Shown one piece after another: positions 1-3,993 of a DNA stretch of 5,579 bases. Origin of the DNA: an uncultured Synergistia bacterium (GTDB lineage: Bacteria; Eremiobacterota; SpSt-956; JAKJGF01); NCBI GenBank assembly GCA_937888925.1, contig CALARM010000056.1, forward strand, positions 1-5,579, read 5' to 3'. Every line of letters starts with the position of its first letter. The first letter of the stretch is position 1. The notes beneath the pieces were generated by a model, which was not told the DNA's origin, made no database searches, and saw nothing but the letters and a program-made list of their open reading frames with translations. Both the position numbers and the translations under genes were made by a program.

Positions 1-38
1 TGTAGAAAGATTATATATTTTTATATATTCTTATATGA

Positions 39-443
39 GAAAATAAGCTATATGCAACCAATCAAAAATCACCTTTATATGATCAGGCAAATAAAAAGCT
101 GGTTCTTGCATCAGATATGGGGACTATTTTAATAATAAGTCCACAGATTATTAGAGAATATTTATCAGCTACCACAAGAAATCTCCACAATAGCCAGGCA
201 TACAGTGATATTATATATAATATTCAAATGTTTCAGAATGATTTTCATATAGTAGATGATAATAAAACAGTAGTTTCTACCCTGGAAAAATTAGTAAAGT
301 CCTACTCTGTTTCAGGTAAACAGGTTCACGATGCCAATATAGTAGCTACTATGCAGGTGTATGGGATAAAATATTTATTAACTCATAATATATGTGATTT
401 CAATAGATATGATAATATTATATCTATAATTTCCCTTGTTTAA
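39..443 (+). pseudogene. VapC-like PIN-domain ribonuclease, N-terminally broken
   Basis: PIN-domain proteins of this kind are usually the Mg-dependent ribonuclease toxins of VapBC pairs, with four acidic active-site residues. The only standard start is ATG 117, giving 108 residues. In that numbering three acidic positions are visible: E14 in the ISPQIIREYL block, D72 in VHDANIVA and D94 in THNICDFNRY. The first Asp (the DTN motif near the N terminus) is absent. PIN-like sequence nevertheless continues in frame upstream of the ATG (ENKLYATNQKSPLYDQANKK, from 39) to a TGA at 36-38, and YILI-like codons precede that stop. The stop therefore sits about where the catalytic Asp codon should be. There is no Shine-Dalgarno sequence before ATG 117, and family members usually run about 130-145 residues. 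I read this as a decayed toxin gene. No antitoxin gene is visible; it may lie to the left. Fold assignment is confident, pseudogene status moderately so. Confidence 0.7.
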
Positions 444-468
444 ACTGGTATTTTCTGGATTAAGAAGT

Positions 469-604
469 TATAGTTAGTTTCATAACAATTTATAATTAAT
501 GAGTGAATAGTGAGTAGTGAATAGTGAGTGGAAAACTCTACTTCTACTCACTACTCACCACTCACTACTCACTTAAATTCTAATAAGTTATGAAATACAC
601 TATA
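469..604. repeat. 136-bp imperfect inverted-repeat element with heptamer arms
   Basis: The outer arms are TATAGTTAGTTTCATAAC (469-486) and the complement of 587-604. They match at 15 of 18 positions, with the 9-bp block TTTCATAAC perfect. Between them lie unpaired AT-rich spacers and a second pair of arms, 504-531 and 544-571, each of four 7-bp units (TGARTRG type), complementary at 24 of 28 positions around a 12-nt loop (532-543). A fifth, diverged unit (TAATGAG) sits at 497-503. The element starts 25 bp after the stop of the PIN remnant and contains no reading frame. There is no U-tract, so it is not a classical terminator. Both ends carry TA (TATAGT/ACTATA), compatible with but not proof of a small non-autonomous mobile element. 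The structure is seen directly; its nature is inferred. Confidence 0.75.
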
Positions 605-632
605 ATAATATATTTATATGGAGAATAAAAAA

Positions 633-674
633 TGTAAAAGTGTAAAATTTACAGAGTGTAAAAATTTACACTTT
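633..674. repeat. GTGTAAA-type motif cluster with 10-bp inverted repeat
   Basis: AAAGTGTAAA (637-646) and TTTACACTTT (665-674) are perfect reverse complements separated by 18 nt. TGTAAAA occurs three times on the + strand here (633, 641, 657), and TTTACA occurs at 648 and 665. A further TTTTACACTTTT lies at 892-903, exactly complementary to 636-647. This could be a protein-binding cluster or the end of a small element. The region is strongly AT-rich, so part of it may be chance. Confidence 0.45.
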
Positions 675-935
675 ATCTCACAGAAAAATTATGATTCCAC
701 AGGCCTTATAAGAAATTTTCTGCCTTATAACAAAGGGATTCTTAACAGTAAAATAGAATATTCTCTGCCGGTGGTATAAAAATTGCTTATATATATAGAT
801 TAAATAAAAAGTCTGCTTCAAAAAGCATGGAATTGCGAAGAGCCATGCCGGAAAGAGGACAGAGTGAAAAAATAATGTTAATATACTTCATTTTTACACT
901 TTTTAAATGAATTTTCATACTGGTGAGGTGATGTG
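675..935. other. Gene-free AT-rich spacer
   Basis: I see no reading frame with a plausible start, no RNA gene and no convincing promoter here. Minor structures are a direct repeat of GCCTTATAA (703-711 and 722-730), a possible hairpin CAGAAAAATT/AATTTTCTG (681-690 with 714-722), and a 6-bp hairpin GCATGG/CCATGC (825-830 with 843-848) around a 12-nt loop with no U-run after it. TTTTACACTTTT at 892-903 is the inverted copy of 636-647. None of these is long enough to name. Confidence 0.5.
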
Positions 936-998
936 TAATGCGTGAGTCGTGAGTCGTGAGTCGTAATGCGTGATGCGTAATGCGTAATGCGTGATGCG
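936..998 (+). repeat. Heptanucleotide tandem repeat, nine units
   Basis: There are nine uninterrupted 7-bp units without indels. In order: TAATGCG, three of TGAGTCG, TAATGCG, TGATGCG, two of TAATGCG, and TGATGCG. The units resemble the TGAGTAG/TAATGAG units of the inverted element at 469-604, so both tracts belong to one heptamer family. The tract has no open frame of its own and lies about 125 bp upstream of the lipoprotein's ribosome binding site. Heptanucleotide short tandem repeats are known from intergenic regions of several bacterial groups, notably filamentous cyanobacteria; a function is not established here. Confidence 0.85.
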
Positions 999-1011
999 TG
1001 TGAAACTATCT

Positions 1012-1051
1012 AAAAATCCTGGTAATCACAAAAATCATAAAAATCAAAATC
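1012..1051 (+). repeat. 9-bp periodic AATC repeat, tract A
   Basis: AATC occurs at 1015, 1024, 1033 and 1042, exactly 9 bp apart, with a last copy at 1048 out of phase. The surrounding bases are A-rich and diverged. It begins 13 bp after the heptamer tract, and tract B continues the same pattern 35 bp later. Confidence 0.65.
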
Positions 1052-1080
1052 AAAAAGAAATTTATGTAATTCAGAAGGAT

Positions 1081-1116
1081 TTACCAATCCCGGTAATCCC
1101 ACAAATCCCATAAATC
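1081..1116 (+). repeat. 9-bp periodic AATC repeat, tract B
   Basis: There are four 9-bp units with AATC at 1086, 1095, 1104 and 1113, and CC following each AATC. The second unit resembles the GGTAATC unit of tract A at 1021. The tract ends 8 bp before the ribosome binding site of the lipoprotein gene, so it should lie in that gene's untranslated leader if transcription starts upstream. Confidence 0.7.
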
Positions 1117-1124
1117 CCCGTCAG

Positions 1125-1131
1125 AGAGGAG
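1125..1131 (+). promoter_or_regulatory. Ribosome binding site of the lipoprotein gene, without a matching start codon
   Basis: AGAGGAG at 1125-1131 is a strong Shine-Dalgarno sequence. Seven bases on (1139) the lipoprotein frame reads GTA AAA AAA TAC, the place where an initiator before Lys-Lys-Tyr would be expected, but GTA is not a standard start. It is about 46 bp from ATG 1178, too far to serve that codon. Confidence 0.6.
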
Positions 1132-1177
1132 AAAGTGTGTAAAAAAATACAGTATTTTATTAGTAATTTTAGCAATT

Positions 1178-3124
1178 ATGTTAATAGCAGGATGCGGCGG
1201 CGGAGGAGGCTCTACAGGAGTAATTCCAAATAACGGGTCAGTTACCACAATAGATCCGACTGCTACTCCTGGAACACTCGTTGAAGTCCCCAATAACCCG
1301 ACTACAACACCGGGTTCTACAATACCATCTAATCTACCTACAGGAACCTTTAAAGTAGAGGTACAATTTCCCGGCTCAGGTTCCGGCGTCAGAGCAAAAG
1401 ATCTTGCAGGTTCAGATCTTCCGTATAACTCACATACACTGAGAGTTACAATCACAGGTGAAGCAATTTCCACTTCCATTACAGGAGAAAGAAATGACCT
1501 TGACCCCACAGGGGCAGGAACTTATACCCTTACCGTTTCTAATGTTCCTGTAGGGCTTAATACAGCCACGATAGAAGTGCTTGCCCCATCAGGAAACCTT
1601 CTCTGCCACAGAAAGCATGGCTTCTATATGACTCCCGGAGCTACAGAAGGGCCCAGCCTCATTCAGCTCGGCATAGCAATTGGACCTGACGGAAGTTGTA
1701 ATCCACAGGAAATAGACATACCGGCAGGAACAGATCTTCTGTTTCAAAATCAGGATTATGATAATGACAGACAGATATGGTTGAACGGCCTTACCCTGGG
1801 TATTGGCCCAATAGCTCATGCAGAACATATAACTCAGCCTGTTACAGCAGAGGTATTTCATACGGAAAGTCATTTATTCGACATGGCCGGCACCTATAAC
1901 TATGACCCCGGCTACGGAGGACCGGGAAGGATTCTTGTTTACGGATTACCTGTCCTGACAGGTATAGCAAACAACAGTGATCCGTCAAACGATTATTCTG
2001 CTGTAAACTTTACTCTTACAGGTGACAATTTCGGCCTGAGCCGTGACAGTGTAAACGGAGACATCAGATTTATTCAGGTAAATGAAGGGGATCCGAATAA
2101 TCCCTGGGGTTCTTCTTTTGGCGGAGCATTTATAAATGAATGGACAGATGACTACATAACAGGAACAATAGAACTTTCACCCGGGAAATATCGTATAGAA
2201 GTAACTGTAAGAGGAGAAAATACTACAGAACAGGTAATTTTCTACAAAGGAACTGGAAATTATGAAATAATTGTAGGAGATCCGAATAGCAATCAGACTC
2301 CTACTCCTACTCCTACTTTTACACCTAATATACCGCCAAGTCATAGTGTTGGAGCAAATGTCAGAGTAAATGACGGTGGATCTCATGAATGGGCAGTACA
2401 TCCATCCACAGCAGTGGATTCTACAGGAAATTTTTATGCAATCTGGTCTTCTAATAACAGTAATATTTATTTTTCCTATAAACCATCAGGTGGCAGCTGG
2501 TCTGAAAATGTGAAGGTAAATGATGCACTGCAGGGTTCCGGAGACTTTCCTTCTATAGCAGTGGACTCAAATGGTAATGCTTACGCAATCTGGCAGGACA
2601 GCAGAAATGGAAATACTGACATATATTTTTCCTATCGTCCATCAGGAGGTAACTGGTCATCAAGTACAAGAGTAGATGACAATATAAATCCTAATTTTTC
2701 CTGTGAGTTACCTGGAATAGCAATAGATGCTTCAGGTAATGCTTATGTTGTATGGCATGATAATAGAAATGGATATAACCATATTTATTACAGCTATCAG
2801 ACACCCGGTGGTAACTGGTCTCCAAGTGTCAGAGTAGATAATTCATCAGCAAATACTGTTAATTGTGTATGGCCAAGAATAGCGTCGGATCCATCAGGTA
2901 ACCTTTATATTACCTGGCATGAAGATTTTATCTTTAATGTATATTTTTCTTATCGCCCTTCCGGCGGAAACTGGAATCCAGGTATAAGAGTAAATGATGT
3001 TCCAAATGTTGCCGGATGGGGATTTGCAGGAGCAGATTTATCAGAAAATGCTTATGTAGTATGGGTTGATCACAGGAATACTACCGGATACAATATTTAT
3101 TCTTCCATACTCAATAAGTTATAG
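1178..3124 (+). CDS. Exported surface lipoprotein with cupredoxin-like, IPT/TIG-like and propeller-repeat regions
   Basis: ATG 1178 is the first standard start and gives 648 residues, but it lies inside the signal peptide. The frame upstream reads KKYSILLVILAI before MLIAGC, a typical lipoprotein signal whose lipobox cysteine is C6 here. After a poly-Gly stretch and a Thr/Pro-rich linker comes a beta-rich region (about 50-165). At about 175-256 a cupredoxin-like segment runs from IDIPAGTDLLFQNQD to AGTYNYDPGYGGPGRILV; the usual copper Cys/His pattern is missing. An IPT/TIG-like domain follows (about 258-360, with LTGDNFG), then a TPTPTPTFTP linker (374-383). Five repeats 49-54 residues apart begin near P409, P458, P512, P566 and G615, with signatures AxDxxGNxYxxW, IYFSYxPSGGxW and RVND. 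They resemble BNR/sialidase-type propeller blades. C509 and C563 occupy equivalent repeat positions. No catalytic site is visible; a role in binding or surface display is inferred. No neighbour shares its transcript. Confidence 0.85.
   Translation: MLIAGCGGGGGSTGVIPNNGSVTTIDPTATPGTLVEVPNNPTTTPGSTIPSNLPTGTFKVEVQFPGSGSGVRAKDLAGSDLPYNSHTLRVTITGEAISTSITGERNDLDPTGAGTYTLTVSNVPVGLNTATIEVLAPSGNLLCHRKHGFYMTPGATEGPSLIQLGIAIGPDGSCNPQEIDIPAGTDLLFQNQDYDNDRQIWLNGLTLGIGPIAHAEHITQPVTAEVFHTESHLFDMAGTYNYDPGYGGPGRILVYGLPVLTGIANNSDPSNDYSAVNFTLTGDNFGLSRDSVNGDIRFIQVNEGDPNNPWGSSFGGAFINEWTDDYITGTIELSPGKYRIEVTVRGENTTEQVIFYKGTGNYEIIVGDPNSNQTPTPTPTFTPNIPPSHSVGANVRVNDGGSHEWAVHPSTAVDSTGNFYAIWSSNNSNIYFSYKPSGGSWSENVKVNDALQGSGDFPSIAVDSNGNAYAIWQDSRNGNTDIYFSYRPSGGNWSSSTRVDDNINPNFSCELPGIAIDASGNAYVVWHDNRNGYNHIYYSYQTPGGNWSPSVRVDNSSANTVNCVWPRIASDPSGNLYITWHEDFIFNVYFSYRPSGGNWNPGIRVNDVPNVAGWGFAGADLSENAYVVWVDHRNTTGYNIYSSILNKL
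2297..2317 (+). repeat. ACTCCT hexamer tandem repeat encoding the Thr-Pro linker
   Basis: Three perfect ACTCCT units followed by ACT encode the TPTPTPT stretch that separates the IPT/TIG-like domain from the propeller repeats. Gains or losses of a unit would keep the frame, so only linker length would vary. Confidence 0.7.
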
Positions 3125-3259
3125 AACATGAGTTACACATTTTGAAAATTAAAACAGGAGCCAGGCTTCATAAGATCTATATTTTATTCTAACTTCTGAT
3201 GACTGACTCCTGAATTCACTGGATGTTTGTGAAAATTCACATAACTCCTGACTAGAATA
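3125..3259. other. Spacer between lipoprotein gene and toxin-antitoxin operon
   Basis: No gene is visible. Possible weak hairpins are CAGGAGCCAG with CTGACTCCTG (3155-3164 with 3203-3212, 9 of 10 pairs, long loop) and TTCAC with GTGAA (3215-3219 with 3229-3233). Neither has a U-tract, so I do not call a terminator for the lipoprotein gene. Confidence 0.4.
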
Positions 3260-3306
3260 TATATCTTATTGATATTTAAAGTCTTATAGATTATAATTAA
3301 GATATA
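3260..3306. promoter_or_regulatory. Inverted repeat flanking the toxin-antitoxin promoter, candidate operator
   Basis: TATATCTTA (3260-3268) and TAAGATATA (3298-3306) are perfect 9-bp reverse complements. They abut the -35 box on one side and the -10 box on the other, so a protein bound to both arms would enclose the core promoter. A shorter inverted repeat, ATATC/GATAT (3261-3265 with 3271-3275), overlaps the left arm and the -35 box. Type II antitoxins, alone or with toxin, commonly repress their own operon at such palindromes. The sequence is AT-only apart from one C/G pair per arm, so chance is a real alternative. Confidence 0.5.
3269..3297 (+). promoter_or_regulatory. Sigma-70-type promoter of the toxin-antitoxin operon
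   Basis: The -35 box TTGATA (3269-3274) and the perfect -10 box TATAAT (3292-3297) are separated by the ideal 17 bp. Transcription should begin near 3304, leaving a leader of about 25 nt before the antitoxin start. Confidence 0.75.
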
Positions 3307-3312
3307 AACTAT

Positions 3313-3319
3313 AAAGGAG
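3313..3319 (+). promoter_or_regulatory. Ribosome binding site that fixes the antitoxin start
   Basis: AAAGGAG lies 10 nt before ATG 3330 but only 1 nt before the in-frame GTG at 3321, so ATG 3330 is the likely initiator. Confidence 0.75.
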
Positions 3320-3329
3320 TGTGTTTTAT

Positions 3330-3638
3330 ATGGCAGTAAAAGAACAAATAAAAAGAAGTAAGAAGTTTAATCTTTTTCTTACAGATGAAGAACACAGGAC
3401 ATTAAAAGCAAAATCAGCATTACAGGGAGTTACCATGCAGGAGTATATAGTTACCCTTATCTGTGGTAAACAAGAAGATAAAGAATGGGATAACTTTATA
3501 AAAGCCCATGATAATGCACCGGAAGAAGACCCGACACCTGAAGATATAGAAGCAATAGAAAGGGGAAGAAAAGAAATAGAGGCGGGAGAAGTCCAGGATT
3601 TTGAGGAAGCTATCAGGGAGATTGAAAATGAAGGTTAA
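3330..3638 (+). CDS. Type II antitoxin, ribbon-helix-helix-like N terminus with acidic toxin-binding tail
   Basis: The product has 102 residues from ATG 3330. It is the likely DNA-binding antitoxin that neutralises the toxin encoded next door. The N-terminal part (about 8-45: a basic RSKK stretch, the strand KFNLFLT, then two helices DEEHRTLKAKSALQG and TMQEYIVTLIC) fits a ribbon-helix-helix (Arc/CopG/MetJ-like) fold, in which the short strand pairs in a dimer and enters the DNA major groove. The C-terminal half is strongly acidic (APEEDPTPEDIEAIERGRKE, then EAGEVQDFEEAIREIENEG) and resembles the toxin-wrapping tails of RelB-type antitoxins. A near-consensus promoter precedes the gene. Its end overlaps the toxin gene by 11 bp, which suggests translational coupling. 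A HicB- or ParD-like label is possible; I see no basis for a gene symbol. Confidence 0.85.
   Translation: MAVKEQIKRSKKFNLFLTDEEHRTLKAKSALQGVTMQEYIVTLICGKQEDKEWDNFIKAHDNAPEEDPTPEDIEAIERGRKEIEAGEVQDFEEAIREIENEG
3615..3620 (+). promoter_or_regulatory. Ribosome binding site of the toxin gene, inside the antitoxin gene
   Basis: AGGGAG lies 7 nt before ATG 3628, within the last codons of the antitoxin. It selects this start over TTG 3601 and places toxin translation under coupling to the antitoxin. Confidence 0.65.
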
Positions 3639-3879
3639 ATTAAGTAAATCCGCTAAAAAAGATATAAAAAAACTGGATAAAGACACAAGAGAAAGAGTTT
3701 ATAAGGAAATAAGACTTTTCAGGCAAGGGTTCACAGGGATTGCCAGGTTAAAGGGGCATAAAAATATAGGTAAAATAAAAATAGGTAATTATAGGATTCG
3801 TTATGAGATAGACAGAGAAAATAAGATTGCTACAATAACTGAAGTTATATTAAGAAAAGATGCCTATAGAGATTTATAA
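3628..3879 (+). CDS. RelE/ParE-superfamily toxin
   Basis: The product has 83 residues, the usual compact size for this superfamily. RelE-type members cleave mRNA in the ribosomal A site; ParE-type members poison DNA gyrase. Visible family features are a basic N terminus (KVKLSKSAKKDIKKLDK), the core RLKGHKNIGKIKIGNYRIRYEID (residues 40-62, matching the familiar L-x-G...R-x-G-x-Y-R-x-x-Y-x-I pattern) and the C-terminal ILRKDAYRDL. Basic and aromatic residues sit where RelE ribonucleases carry catalytic ones: K49, K51 and R56, R76 and Y80. That favours an mRNA interferase over a gyrase poison, but only by inference. The start is ATG 3628, because AGGGAG (3615-3620) lies 7 nt upstream; the in-frame TTG at 3601 has no such site. 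The gene overlaps the antitoxin gene by 11 bp and ends 114 bp before the convergent kinase gene. It looks intact. Confidence 0.9.
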   Translation: MKVKLSKSAKKDIKKLDKDTRERVYKEIRLFRQGFTGIARLKGHKNIGKIKIGNYRIRYEIDRENKIATITEVILRKDAYRDL

Positions 3880-3993
3880 TCCTAATGGAGAAGCTCACAA
3901 ATCTCTATTTCATCCGGGAACTATTCTGGTGTCTATAATTTTTGGAATTATATATAACTTATGTTGAATAAAATAACGCATTTTAATCTTATA

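Noticed and set aside
469..604. Intrinsic terminator of the PIN remnant
   Set aside because: The stems are long and AT/heptamer-based with no U-run after either arm, and the loop and spacers are unlike a terminator.
936..998. CRISPR array
   Set aside because: The units are 7 bp and contiguous with no spacers, and no cas gene is present.
1081..1509. Minus-strand open frame of 142 codons ending in periodic DLWDLWD residues
   Set aside because: It is antisense to the lipoprotein gene, has no ribosome binding site or family resemblance, and its periodic C terminus is only the 9-bp repeat read in one frame.
3321..3329. GTG 3321 as antitoxin start (adding MFY)
   Set aside because: It is only 1 nt from the end of AAAGGAG; ATG 3330 has workable spacing.
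3601..3627. TTG 3601 as toxin start
   Set aside because: It lacks a ribosome binding site, while ATG 3628 has AGGGAG 7 nt upstream and begins exactly at the conserved family N terminus.
3934..3952. Rho-independent terminator between the convergent toxin and kinase genes
   Set aside because: TATAATT/AATTATA with a 5-nt loop is an all-AT stem with no U-tract after it on either strand, too weak to call.
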